64,000 nucleotides of DNA, from assembly GCF_002104995.1 (NCBI RefSeq), contig NW_024468250.1:248001-312000 (forward strand). The letters run 5' to 3'. The translations under genes were made by a program, and so were the position numbers. Origin of the DNA: Linderina pennispora (Eukaryota > Kickxellomycota > Kickxellomycetes > Kickxellales > Kickxellaceae). Of the stretch, positions 31,537 through 42,309 are shown piece by piece. Below the pieces are notes generated by a model, which worked only from the letters and a program-made list of their open reading frames with translations, was not told the DNA's origin and did not search any database. Numbering within the stretch: the first letter of the stretch is position 1; the number at the start of each line of letters is the position of its first letter.

Positions 31537-32591
31537 ATGGTCGACGGCAAGATTAACGAGATCCACGGATGGGCAGCCACCAAGCCCGGAATCCAGGTAG
31601 AGCCGTGGTCATACAAGCCGCGGGCGCTGGGCCCCCACGACGTCGAGATCAAGATCACGCACAGCGGCATCTGCGGTTCTGACCTGCACACGATCAAGGG
31701 CGAATGGGACAACGTCAAGTACCCGACCATTGTCGGGCACGAAATCGTCGGCACAGTGATTACCACCGGTGCCAGCGTAAGCAGCCTGAAGGAAGGCGAC
31801 ATTGTCGGAGTTGGGGCGCAGGTATACGCGTGTCTGAAAGACACGTGCAAGGTTTGCAGCCGCGACTTGGACCCGCACTGTCCAGAGGCGGTGTTTACGT
31901 ACGATGACACGTATGCTGACGGCCAGCAGGCGCATGGTGGCTACGCCTGAGGCTGTGCGTGTTCACGAGCACCACACATTCAAGATTCCCCAGGACGATT
32001 GATCCTGTGTATGCACCGCCGCTGATGTGTGCAGGTGCGACGGTGTTTGCTCCGATGCTGCGCAAGGGTGTTAAGAAGGGTGACCGTGTCGGCATTATCG
32101 GCATTGGGGGGCTCGGCCATCTGGCCATCCAGTATGCCAATGCGCTGGGTGCTGAGGTCGTTGCGTTTTCGCAATCGCCGTCCAAGAAGCAGCAGGCGAC
32201 TGAACTGGGTGCTTCGATTTTCGTCGACACCACAAACAAGGAGGAGCTTGACGCTGTGCGTGGCACACTCAACTATCTGTTTGTCACAGCTAATGGCAGC
32301 AACAGCCCGCACAATGACTACGTGACGTGGATGGACTATGAGGGCCAGATCGTGTATCTGGCGGTTCCGCCAGGCAAGATGAGCTTCACGCCATCAGAGT
32401 TCATCCATAGCCAAGTCGCAATCACTGGCTCACTGATTGGCGGCGTCAATATCGTCAAGGAGACGCTGGAGTTTGCGGCCCGGCACAACATCCGGCCGGT
32501 TATCGAGCGGTTCCCGATGTCCGAGATCAACCAGGCTTTGGAGCGCGTTGACAGCGGACGGATCCGCTACCGCGCGGTACTGGAAAACTAG
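31537..32591 (+). CDS. Zinc-dependent alcohol dehydrogenase, cinnamyl-type
   Basis: Medium-chain NADP(H)-dependent alcohol/aldehyde oxidoreductase related to yeast Adh6/Adh7 and bacterial YahK. The catalytic zinc site is GICGSDLHT (Cys) with GHEIVG (His-Glu). The structural zinc lobe is Cys-rich (ACLKDTCKVC...HC). The Rossmann motif reads GIGGLGHLAIQ. About 350 residues, the usual length. Two compensating one-base frame changes lie near 31943 and 31994: GGYA continues as EAVRVHEHHTFKIP, then TIDPVYAPPLMC, the latter after a CCCC run. The rest is highly conserved, which favours an assembly error. Last gene of the same-strand FAS-to-ADH group. Substrate unknown. Confidence 0.85.
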
Positions 32592-32644
32592 ATATTGACG
32601 TTTTGTTTTAAATGATGAAAAAGATGGAAAGAAAACCCCCTCCT

Positions 32645-33589
32645 TTAGAACCGCTTGGCGCTCTCGGCCGAGTACTTCTTGTACGCAAAGAATGCACCGC
32701 CCAGGACACCACCGACAAGCACCAGCTTGAAGAAGGTGCCCACAAACGACGAGCCCTTGACCTTCTGCATCTCGGGCAGCTGCACATTCGGAATATGGTT
32801 GTAGTTCTTGAGGGCCTCTGGACGCAGGGTCTCGGCGCGCACCGAGATCAGATCGTGGTTGTCGCTGATATCGCCGGTCAGCGCCGAGAATCCCAGATAC
32901 GAGTCCTCCGGCAGCGTCACACCCGAGATCGTGAAGCAGTTGATCCACTTGTCGTGCGGCTGCAGCTGGATCTGCACGTTCAGGAACTGGCCCTTCAGGT
33001 ACGTCACCTGAGCCTTGGATGAATCCTTGAGGTTGCGGAAGTACGCCTCGCACATGCCCTTGCGGTTCGCGTCGCCGTCATGTGCGTTATCGTACGCCGT
33101 CTTGCCGTCTCCAATCATCCCCATGATGAACGGTACCGAGAAATCGTGCTTGCCGTTCGGGTACGTGTCGAAGAACACGCCAAGCCCGTTGAAGTAGTCC
33201 TTGTTGCCAAACACCGGGCCTGCTGTCGCCCGGTCCTTCGTCACAAAGAACCCCATGCCGTCGCCATACAGGTAGCCGCCCTTGCCGCCAATCTTGAAAT
33301 CAAACTCCACCTTCCAGTAGTCGTTGGGAAGCGTCGTCGTGCTCCACAGCCAGCCCTGCCGCGAGGAAAGGTCAGGCGTCAGCCGGATGTTGCCCATGCT
33401 GTTGACTATCGCGTCGCCGCCAAAGTCGTAGTTGCGGATTTGGAACCCCTCGTCAATGTACGGCGCCTCGAGCGTGAACGACCGCAGGTACAGCACATCA
33501 GTCTCAATGTAGTCATCGGCAAACGCCGAAGGTGCTACCGACAGAATTGACAGGGCGCCAAGCGCGATTTTCGTCAGGGAGCCAAACAT
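32645..33589 (-). CDS. VIP36/ERGIC-53-like L-type lectin
   Basis: 314-residue type I membrane protein, clean frame. Signal peptide 1-24 ends APSAFA. The lumenal leguminous-type lectin domain (about 30-250) has IRLTPD, DGMGFFVT, GVFFDTYPN (metal/sugar loop) and YLGFSALTG. A transmembrane helix near 283-303 precedes a short cytosolic tail KKYSAESAKRF. Family members bind high-mannose N-glycans and shuttle glycoprotein cargo between ER and Golgi; the dibasic KK and terminal aromatic residue fit COPI/COPII sorting. It converges with the ADH gene, whose stop lies 53 bp away. Confidence 0.88.
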   Translation of the reverse strand: MFGSLTKIALGALSILSVAPSAFADDYIETDVLYLRSFTLEAPYIDEGFQIRNYDFGGDAIVNSMGNIRLTPDLSSRQGWLWSTTTLPNDYWKVEFDFKIGGKGGYLYGDGMGFFVTKDRATAGPVFGNKDYFNGLGVFFDTYPNGKHDFSVPFIMGMIGDGKTAYDNAHDGDANRKGMCEAYFRNLKDSSKAQVTYLKGQFLNVQIQLQPHDKWINCFTISGVTLPEDSYLGFSALTGDISDNHDLISVRAETLRPEALKNYNHIPNVQLPEMQKVKGSSFVGTFFKLVLVGGVLGGAFFAYKKYSAESAKRF

Positions 33590-34072
33590 CTGAATAAAAT
33601 TCGAAACAAAAAAGTAAAATTATGCAGCGGGAGAGAAAGCCGAAAGACGATTGGAATGGCCACAACAGCAGCAACAGCAGAGGGGTTTAGAGGCGCCGAT
33701 GCGTGCGCTGGCTGGAATTAAAAGCTCGTGCAGCCAATAGCCGTAGCCCAGCGCCAACTCTTCCAGCTGCTGATTCGAAATCAGCCCTTTGGGATTCTCT
33801 GCCCGCCTTTCCCAGAGCACGGGGGCATTGGAGAGCGATTTGCGCTGAGGGAGCCTGCCGCTTGAATGGGTAAAGGTGACAGCTTGGCAGGACCTGCTCC
33901 CTCCGGCACCACAGATCCAGCTAGCCTCAGCTGCGGCTCCAAGCCCAGACCGCGCATTCTTGGGCATTTTCAGCGCACCGCCAGTTCGGGGCTGCTGCGA
34001 TCGCCGGCGTCGCTATCGCCGTCGTTGTCCACATTGCCTGATGACGAGTCATTAGCAATAGGGCGCTTTTTG
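33590..34072. other. Lectin promoter and possible PARN tail
   Basis: Upstream of the lectin start. On the minus strand the PARN reading could extend here in another frame (KKRPIANDSSSGNVDNDGDSD), which looks like an acidic nuclear-localisation tail. A further 115-codon minus frame (33620-33967) has no recognised domain. Confidence 0.4.
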
Positions 34073-35407
34073 CTACTGTGCACAGCGGCAGAGGTCGGCG
34101 GCGGAGTCACCCTTTGCCTTCGGCTCGCCGGCGATCGTCCAGCAAATATCGCCCGGGCTGACCATGTACAGCTTGTTGATGTAGTGGTACATGACCAGTT
34201 CGCTGGTGTGCGTCACGCTGTCCCTTCCTGTAGGCAAGTTCAGGCTGCCCTCAGGCTTGAGCAGGCGGATGAAAGTCGACCCGGTCAAATACGCATCACA
34301 TCCAGCCTCATGCAGGCTGCCCGACATGTCACGCGTGAACCGCGGGTGGTTACGAATCAGGCCCTGCGACCTGGACTCTCTTTCCAGCTTTGGCGCAATC
34401 TCGTCAAGATTCGATGTCTCATACTTGGCTTTGATGGCTGGCGTCGACTCGATTATGTACTTTGTGTCAATGAGCACTGGCATGAACTTGCCCAGCTCTT
34501 TCTCAAACTCGGCGCGCGTGTCAGGCAGCTGCTTGTGGAACTTTGAGAACATGTGCAGGATATCCAGCGGCATGTTGTGGCCAATAACCGGCTTGCGCGC
34601 CGCCGACAGCTTGTCGATGATCTCGCAGAATCCCCGGGCGCTGCTGATGCGGCGGTTCAGCGCCTCGATCTGGCGGCCCTGCATACGCGCCATGTCCTTC
34701 TTCGTCACCTTGCTGATCTCAATTGAACGGTGGTTGCTGCGCGTGCTCAGGTTATCGTGTTGCCCCACTGCCCCGTATATCCAGCCGCTTCTGGTACGAG
34801 TTGCTCGTATCGAACCTCAAGTGTCTTCTTATTCGAGTTTACAAACTCCTTTCAGCGTCTGCTCGAACTCGGCCATAAACTGCTGGCCCTGCTCATCGAT
34901 GATCGTCATGGTCTGCTTGTTGTTGATCTGGTCCAGCTTCTCCTTGCGCACGCGCGCAATATCGTCGCCGCGCAGGTACATGATGCCTTGATGCACCCAC
35001 TTGTTGAAATCAAACGAGTTTTTGGCCAGAAACTCGAACGCCGTGTTCTGGCAGCTGAAGTGTGTACTCACTGGAATCCCGCTGACGTTGGTGCACGGGA
35101 ACACATTGAAGTTGAACGGCCGTGCTTCGTAGTACCCACCGCTCCCCTGGCTGCCGCCATCGCTGTCCTCTGATGCGCAGTCGATCCACGTAAACAGGCA
35201 GATTCCTACCTGGACCACGCCGAACATCTCGACGCTCTTCTTTAGCTTCTGGTAGCGCTCATCCTTGGTGTCCATACGGAACGGCTTGCTTTGGCTGTCT
35301 GGGTACAGGCCTGTCATCTCCATGTCAATCGCGACAAAGTCGCAGGTCGTGACCGCTGCGGAAAGCTCGCGCAGTGCTCCTCTGAAGTTTTCGCGGGTGA
35401 CGTCCAT
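34073..35407 (-). CDS. PARN-type poly(A)-specific deadenylase
   Basis: Magnesium-dependent 3' exonuclease that shortens mRNA and small-RNA poly(A) tails. The start MDVTRENF at 35407 gives the standard N-terminus. The DEDD residues are visible: CDFVAIDMEMTGL (Asp and Glu), GHNMPLDILHMF (Asp), and HEAGCDAYLTG (His and Asp). The block between, including FNFNVFPC and SFDFNKWVHQGIMYL, is typical of PARN/CAF1 family proteins. Frame changes lie near 34775 and 34840, where VNSNKKTLEVRYEQL reads in a third frame. Divergent from Fzo1, sharing a ~440-bp promoter region. Confidence 0.87.
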
Positions 35408-35846
35408 TGCTAGTTGCTGCTGCTGCGGCTGCGGGTATTGCCTGGCTAAAGTTGAGTGGGTAATGCGCGCTCCAATTACAGTTGCATTTGGGGGAGGGAC
35501 AAGAGATAGAGTGATATGGCGCTTTTCTACTAGTTCGGTGGTGTCGAAAATGCTTGCCAGACACCAACAGGCTCTGGTGACGAACGTGCCAAAGACCGTT
35601 GACTGTCGGCTCGCAGCAGGCGGTTCGCCGAAAGCAGCTCGCCGAAGGCAGCTCGCATTATCGCCCAGATATCGACTGAGGCGGAATGTTTTTCCGTTCC
35701 CCCAAAACAATTTTTCTCTTCTTTCCCTCCGCTGTTGGCAGTTCTCTGAAATTGTCTTTGTAATTATTTTTCTTCCAAACCAAAAAAGCGGTCTCCAATT
35801 TAACTACCTTGCTTCCGCACAGCCTATATTATCAGAAATTCACAGC
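35408..35846. other. Divergent promoter between PARN and Fzo1
   Basis: 439 bp between two start codons pointing away from each other. Holds CT-rich tracts near 35720 but no clear TATA box. Open frames crossing it are 5' extensions of the two genes, not separate proteins. Confidence 0.6.
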
Positions 35847-38253
35847 ATGGCTTCTATGAGCGCCCAGGAGCAGGACTACCAGCAGCGTGTGTTTGCTGAC
35901 AAGTGCCGGCGCCTGCACTCGCATTTACTGGGCACTAAGAATCTGCTCGACAGCATTCGTGACTACAACAGGACAAAGTGGCCAGTGCACTACCCCCTGG
36001 CCAAGATAGCACGGGCAGCCGAGGCTCAGAGCGGCATGGGCATGCCCTCCGGTCTGCGTCGCTCCAACTCCATCAGCCACTCAATGTCGACCGACTCTGG
36101 CTTGGCGCCTTCACCGATGCGCCGCGCCATGACCACTGAGGACTCGAGCGCGTTCAGCAGCCGGATGACCAGCAGCGACGATGATTTGCAGCCAGAGCGC
36201 CTTCTGGACCCTAACGACCTCAGTGTTTTGCGGCTGGACCTGCGTCTTTCGTACCACGCCGACTCGGATGTGATGGGCTCGCTGGAGGAATCGAGCATTT
36301 CGCGGTTATTCGACGAGCGCCTGTCGCAGTGCGAGGTGCATATCGATAAGCTGATTGCCCGTGTCACCGACAAGTCGTCGAAGATTCTGGTCACGGGTGA
36401 CCTAAATGCAGGAAAGAGCACACTGGTCAATGCGCTTCTGCGTCGCGAGATCCTGCCGTTCGACCAGCAGCCGTGCACGATGTTGTTCTGCGAGGTCGTT
36501 GATGCGTCACAGAATGGGGGCTGCGAGGAGATCCATGCAGTGCCTGATATTGCCAAGTACGACCACGCGGACCCATCGACGTACGTTACCGTAAGCATGG
36601 GCGATCTCGAGGATATCGTTATGGATAACGAGGAGCAATACCAGCAGCTGAAAATCTATTCGCAGGACAAGCGCAGTGACAAGGAGAGTTTGTTGCACAA
36701 CGGCGTTGTGGACGTGTCGCTGATTGACTCCCCGGGACTCAACCGCGATTCGCTCAAGACAACGCAGTTGTTTGCGCGCCAAGAGGAGATCGATGTGGTT
36801 GTGTTTGTGGTCAATGCGGAGAACCACTTTACGCTGTCGGGCCAAGACTTTCTGCTGAACGCGGGCAACGAGAAGGCCCACATCTTTATTGTTGTCAACC
36901 GCTTTGATGCCATCCGCCGCAAGGACCGCTGCGAGCGCATGATCCTGGACCAGATCAAGGATCTGTCGCCGCTGACATACGAGGAGCGCCAGGACCTGGT
37001 GCATTTTGTCAGCGCTCGCGATCTGCTAGCCTGCCGAGGCTAGCGGCAGTGCCCAGCTGCCCGAGCCGTTTGCGCGCATGGAAGAGAGCCTGCGCTCGTT
37101 CACACTTGAGCAGCGCTTCAAGTCAAAGCTGGCCCCTGCCCAGCGCTATGCCATGAACGTCCTCTACGACGTGCAGTATCTGGCAGCCGAGAACGTGGCC
37201 TCTGCCACCAAGCGCATCCAGGAGATCAACGCCATTCTGCGCGAGAGCATGCCCAAGTACGAGACTCTTCTGACTGAGCGCACCGAGAACTCGCGCATGT
37301 CCGAGTCAATCCTGGACGACAGCTGCAAGGAGGTGCGTGAGCACACCACCACGCATCTCACTAACACCGCCACGCATCTGGAGGATGTCGCCTGAGAAGG
37401 TCAGCTGGCCCGGCCTGCTCTCGCTGTGGAAGTATGCCGAGGATGTGCTGCTGGCCATCGTGCACCATCTCGAGCATGAGGTCAAGGAGTGCGACCGCTT
37501 CACCAGCTTCACCATCCAGCAGGCTCGTCAACGACCTGGCCCAGATCGAGCAGCACCGCCGTGCTCTGGAGCCCCTGGCGCCGTCCGACAGCAGCAGCGG
37601 CGCGCTGGCTTTGCCGTCTGGTGGCAGCGACGGGCTGTGGGACGACGGCATGGCCTCAAGCATCACCGCCAGCCAGCTGGCTTCAATCGGCAGCATCTCC
37701 AATGCCCTGGACACGGTGCAGCTGGAGCTGGGCGACTTTGTCGACCTGGACCTGAGCCACAACTGGGGCACTCTGACCTCGCTGTCGGCTTCGGCGTCAA
37801 TGGCTCTCTTCGCCAGCCGGTCGATGGCCAGTAACCTGCTGACGCTAATGCGGTTGTCATCGTCCATTGGCCCGACGACTGCGCGTCGCCTCATGGTGTC
37901 CGCGGCCATGCTGGTGGGCGTCAGCTCTGTCTTTTACATGGTGTCCGACATGGACGCGACAGTCCGGCGCAAGCTCTCTGCACGCGTCGCCCTGATGCTC
38001 AAGGACGAGGGCTTTCGTCGACCATCACGCCGAGCGCCTGTACACCGAGGCGTCGCGGGCGATCCGGCCGTTTGTGTGGCAGCTGCAGCACAACTTTGAG
38101 CGCATGGTGGAGGCCGAGGAGAGGCGCCGGGCAGACCATCTGCGCAAGCGCCATGTGGCCCAGGACTCGCAGATTTACTTTGACGAGCTGCGCAACAAGG
38201 CCCAGGACCTGGCGAATGCGGTCAGGGCCGTCAGCGCCGATGTGTGTATCTAA
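35847..38253 (+). CDS. FZO1: Mitofusin Fzo1, mitochondrial fusion GTPase
   Basis: Dynamin-like GTPase of the mitochondrial outer membrane that tethers and fuses mitochondria. The N-terminal Ser-rich region is followed by the GTPase domain: G1 GDLNAGKSTLVNALL (about residue 183), switch PCTMLFCEV, G3 DSPGLNRDSLKTT, G4 NRFD. Helical bundles follow (KSKLAPAQRYAMNVLYDV). A hydrophobic segment near RLMVSAAMLVGVSSVFYMV is the likely membrane anchor, and a C-terminal coiled coil (VEAEERRRADHLRKRH) ends at DVCI. About 800 residues. Frame changes near 37040, 37395, 37525 and 38020 leave conserved sequence on each side. Converges with a Miro-like EF-hand gene. Confidence 0.87.
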
Positions 38254-38347
38254 GGGGCAGTGGGGCTTCTTTCCTTTTCCTTTAATATCTTCTCCATATC
38301 TGCTTCCTTCTTAGTCTTTAAATGTTGTCCATTTTTGTTTAGCTTCC

Positions 38348-38389
38348 ATTTCAACAGCTCCATTTCAACAGCTCCATTTCAACAGCTCC
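38348..38389. repeat. Short tandem repeat, 3 x 14 bp
   Basis: Three perfect copies of ATTTCAACAGCTCC and the start of a fourth, in the 3' region between Fzo1 and the EF-hand gene. Function unknown; slippage repeat is enough to explain it. Confidence 0.85.
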
Positions 38390-38638
38390 ATTTGGATGCA
38401 GAGATCCCTGTGCGGTAATGGCTCGGGGGGATCGTCCCATAGCAACGGACCTGGTCCCCCGCAGTCGCGACATGTACAAAGCACCCGATTTTTGGGGTTC
38501 GGTTTTTCCTGGTTCTTTATTAGAACTTTGTGCAAGTTGCAGTTCTCTACTGCTGTGCCGGATTGCACCTGAATCGGGCATGGGACATGAACTGTGTTGC
38601 TAGAGCAACCTCAGCAGATATAATCGGCACTATCCCTT

Positions 38639-39040
38639 TCACTTGAAAGAGTCGACTATGGATTGCTTGTCCGTTCGCTCCTGCTGTACATTTTCCCAAA
38701 AAGCTATTTGTTCACAGAGATCGAGATTATCGTCGTACCCGTGCTTTCTCAAGTCCTTCCACGTCTCCTCCTCGTCGCCGGCGTTCGTCTGCAGGTTATA
38801 GAGCTGAACGAATCCTTCGCGCAGCAGATCGCCATTTTCCGTGCACTCGAGGTTCTCGCGAATGTCCTTCAGGTCCGCCTCGCTGAAGGGCTCGCCGTTG
38901 GTGAATAGCGCAAAGGCCGTGAGCTCGTCAGAGTTCAGAGCGCCATCCTTGTCGAGGTCGTAGCGGGCGAATATTTCGTTTAGCGCTGCATGGCATTTGG
39001 GCGTAAAGTCCATGTCGTCTTGCAAGAGTTCGGCCACCAT
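38639..39040 (-). CDS. Small EF-hand protein like the Miro second EF module
   Basis: 133 residues, clean frame. A canonical calcium loop DLDKDGALNSDE sits in ALNEIFARYDLDKDGALN. It is followed by FTNGEPFSEADL, GFVQLYNLQTNAGDEEETWKDLR and HGYDDNLDL. This series matches the second EF-hand plus ligand-mimic region of Miro/Gem1 (human GFLFLHTLFI...ETTWTVLRRFGYDDDLDL), but no GTPase domain or membrane anchor is present. Probably a soluble calcium-binding protein of unknown role. It ends 385 bp from the Fzo1 stop, tail to tail. Confidence 0.75.
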   Translation of the reverse strand: MVAELLQDDMDFTPKCHAALNEIFARYDLDKDGALNSDELTAFALFTNGEPFSEADLKDIRENLECTENGDLLREGFVQLYNLQTNAGDEEETWKDLRKHGYDDNLDLCEQIAFWENVQQERTDKQSIVDSFK

Positions 39041-39314
39041 AGCTATTTTCGTGTGCGTGATGATGAAGGGAAAGGGGGATCAAGGCCAGGAGACCCTTGC
39101 TTGGGCGCTGAGGCTATGGAGTCGGCCTCCCCCAGCAGCGATTGCATTTACTCGTTATTGTGGGGATTCCTATGGATATAGCATCTGCCAAAGGTCAGGC
39201 TGCCAGCCCACTACATGTATCAGCAGTGATATTGGATTTCATGTGCACAAGATTGGGCATTTTGGAGGTAGCATGTAGCCGACATGGCTCCACATGTTCG
39301 AAGCTAAAAGAGAT

Positions 39315-40889
39315 TTAGATCAAGCCCTGGCGCTTCAGATCAATGTACGTCTTCTTGTTGAACACGTTGCCCTCGCTATCCTCAAACTCCTCAAACGTAT
39401 CGACATTTGCCACCTCGTCCTTCTTTTCCTTTTGCACCCTCTCCCACAGCGCCAAGGCCTCATCGATCTTTGCCACGCCGTGGAACTGGCGAGTATTGGG
39501 AATCCCTAGCCTCCGCATGTTTGTCGCATGGCGCGTCTCTTGGAAATGCCGCTCATAGGCCTTGCGTCCCCGGTACGTGATGTTGCCGCACACCTCGCAG
39601 TCAAACTTGACGCCTAGACCGTGCAGCTTGTACAGCCAGTACGGAATCGGCTTGCCGTCCCACCCCAGGGGCAGATTCAGCGGATTGTACACCTGCTCGT
39701 CTTTTGTGTCGTCGTGGTGCACAAACTCCGGCTCCTCCGCGTCCATCTCGTTCTGCCGCTCTTCGTCGGTCAGCGCCTGTCGCCGCGACACGTTGGCGCG
39801 TGTATCGCGTAGCCGGTCGGCAAACATACGCGCATATGTCTGGATCAGATACTCTGTAAAGGCCGTCTTGCGGTCGCGCGCCTGCTTCTGCGCAATCTCC
39901 TGCTGCAGAGCCTTTTCAGCTGCCACCCTGTCGACCCCGCCCTGCTCGTTCTCGAGTCGAGCCACAACCTTTTGGTGCTTGCGACTGTTCATATGCGCCC
40001 TGAAGGTCGTGTCCTTCTCAAACTGCTTCTTGCACGCCGTGCAGAACAGCACCGATTCTTGGTCAATGCTTGTCATCCATCCAGCCACCTTCTGGTCGCG
40101 CCAATCCGCTTCAAACTGCTCCTGCGCTTCTTTTTGCACATTGGGCAGGTCAAACAGCGGCATTGCACGGCCCACATACCCTTCAAAGTATGACTGCAGG
40201 CAAGCTAGGTACTGGTCGTAGTCCTTGTGCGCCTTGTTCTTGCGGTCGATCGCCTCGAATTTGGAAAACTCGTCCAGGTACTCCAGATACTGTGATCCGT
40301 GCGACGCCCTTCAGGTTCACAAACAGCTCATACTGGCTCGTTCAGATCTACATACCGGCCCATCCTCTCCTCACCCGAAAACATAGTATCCAGCTTCTCC
40401 ATATCCTGCGGACCCACAAATGTCTGCTGATCCACAGCCTCCAGGTCCTGCTCACTGAGCACCGGCGCGCTATCGCCTTCGGCGTCCATAGCTGCCTGCA
40501 CCCGCTCCCGCCGTGCCAACTCCTGCTCCTCCACCTCCTCCGGGTTATGTCTATATGCCATGTACTCAATTTCTGGTGGCACCACGGCTGTGTCAGGGTT
40601 GCGCCGGTGGAAGTCGCGCACGTCGGCAAGCCGCGCGTAAAACTCGTTAAACTTGTTGTCGGCGATTCCATCTGCCTCGCGCTTGCGCAGGCCAGAGTCG
40701 TCGGCGCCGATACGCTGGATAAGTTTGCTGCGTGACTGTATTTGGTCAAGCAGGTCGTTGATTTTGTGTTCGCGCAGAAGCTTGTATTTGTGCTTCGACA
40801 GGTCCTGCATCATAAGGTCGACAACAGGCCTGCTCAAGTCGCTCAATATCCTCATGTGCTTGCCGCTCCTGCTCGATAACGCTGTCCAT
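39315..40889 (-). CDS. Splicing factor SF3a60 (SF3A3/Prp9)
   Basis: Subunit of the SF3a complex of U2 snRNP, needed for prespliceosome formation. The start MDSVIEQERQAHEDIERL is the standard N-terminus. FNEFYARLADVRDFHRR and EYMAYRHNPEEVEEQ lie in the middle. A U1-like C2H2 zinc finger is LFCTACKKQFEKDTTFRAHMNSRKH. The C-terminal matrin-type finger is FDCEVCGNITYRGRKAYERHF, followed by HATNMRRLGIPNTRQFHGV and ending TYIDLKRQGLI. Frame changes lie near 40820 and between 40180 and 40330. About 510 residues. Divergent from the small five-exon gene. Confidence 0.9.
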
Positions 40890-41285
40890 GGTGTGGAAAA
40901 TAATGACTTGTGGAAAGAAAGCTGTTGCGCGCTGACAAGTTGCAAATGGCGCCGCGAATTTCGAAATTGAATCAATCGTAATTTGCTGTTGCACCAGTTT
41001 TGGGATATGGCTCTATCGATTAAGGGTATGTCATTGCATTAACAACATCGCTCAATCCTTGAGCTTGTCGAGAAAGGGTGCTCCAGTCTTTGCAAGTGCT
41101 GTCACAGATTCGCTGCTCGGGTGGTCCTGACGCTTTTTTTATTCTTCAGCATATGATATCCAGATATGTGCCACAACCTATCATCCCGATTTCTTGTGTA
41201 CCAATTCTCACGACTGTCGTGATTCGGCAAAAACACAACTACGCATACACTCGCTAAACCTTCCACACATCATAGCCAACAAGCA
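40890..41285. other. Divergent promoter, SF3a60 and five-exon gene
   Basis: 396 bp between opposing starts. Contains TTTTTTTATTC near 41135 and no recognised gene. Confidence 0.55.
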
Positions 41286-41901
41286 ATGGACGAATTGTAA
41301 GTACACGTAATTTAATTTCTTTGAGCCATGGTGTTTATACTAAGTACTGGCGTAAATGTAGAAAGAAGCAGTGGGCTGCGATCCAGACCGAGAGCCTTGA
41401 ATGTTTGGAGGCGTCTCACCGGCGAGGTAAGGCATCCCCAACTGATATCAACGCTGGGGTAACCCGCATACAGTGTTTGCAACTAATGTAGATCAAGTAT
41501 GCCTTAGGCGAGCTCCAGGGATATGCTGAAAAGTGTAGGTAGCTGCTAAATTAACCGTTTACAACTCTATGATCCTCAGTTACTAACTGATGCTGATGCT
41601 TCTAGTCGAGGCATGCCTAGACAACATGTACGCGCTCTTGGACCACACTGCGGACGGAAACCACAACGGCTTGAAGGAAATGGTCGAAGCATTTGAAAAG
41701 GAGATCCAACTAAAGGTATGTTCTGACACTGGTCCACATTTAAAGCAAGATAGATATCACTAACAGCCGTTTCTGAACCCGTAGCATCATTTGGCCGCAT
41801 TGCTCAGCTCTGAATCCCCGGTCAAGTCTCAAGACGAGCTACACGTTTCTATCTGGAGAGCGCAGCCTTATTCTTGCGATCTTTTAAATGTGCCTGCATA
41901 G
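41286..41901 (+). CDS. Small coiled-coil protein, five exons, family unknown
   Basis: Built by splicing and not visible as a long frame. Exons: 41286-41296, 41362-41426, 41508-41534, 41606-41715, 41785-41901. The product is 109 residues, starting MDELKKQWAAIQTESLECLE and ending DLLNVPA. All four introns (65, 81, 71 and 69 bp) have GT-AG ends and a CTAA-type branch site (TACTAAC in intron 3, ACTAAC in intron 4), and the phases fit. The protein is mostly helical with heptad-like pattern (LQGYAEKFEACLDNMYALLD). Intron density is far above its neighbours. I do not recognise it; small kinetochore, Mediator or BLOC-type subunits are possible analogues. The second acceptor could instead be 41491, but that gives an early stop. 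Confidence 0.65.
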
Positions 41902-42309
41902 TAGAAATATATCTTGAAAGCCGCACTCTCGCAGATGGCTGTGCTCTTATAAAAGGTAGGTGCTGAAGGTGCCATAGAAAAAATTACCCATTGCGGCTGT
42001 GCGTACTTACACGTGCCTGCCTTCTAGACTGATACGGAGAATTGGTCGTTCAAAACATGAGATATGCAAAAACAGTTGTTTTTTATTGCTGGCCGCAGCT
42101 AGTAGACAGAGCTGGTGTTATTTGTGATTCTGGATTGTCTGCAATTTTCCAATAGAACCCGAGTTCTGGCTGCAATCGACATTTGACATGGCTTCGACTA
42201 CATTGCTGACATGCCTACCACTTGGTTTAAAAAGGATGGCCAGATACCCTTTTTGCCTCCTCTTCACTGAATTTCTTTCGCTTTACTCACCAGCACGTAT
42301 TTCTCTACC

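Noticed and set aside
32430..33550. Open frames antisense to the lectin and ADH
   Set aside because: They are shadows of strongly coding GC-rich genes, with Arg/Ala-rich composition and no domains.
34191..34991. 266-codon plus-strand frame inside PARN
   Set aside because: Antisense shadow of the deadenylase, whose catalytic residues read on the minus strand.
35265..35846. Long N-terminal extension of Fzo1
   Set aside because: The open frame upstream of 35847 runs antisense through PARN and has no mitofusin-like sequence; the ATG at 35847 gives a sensible N-terminus.
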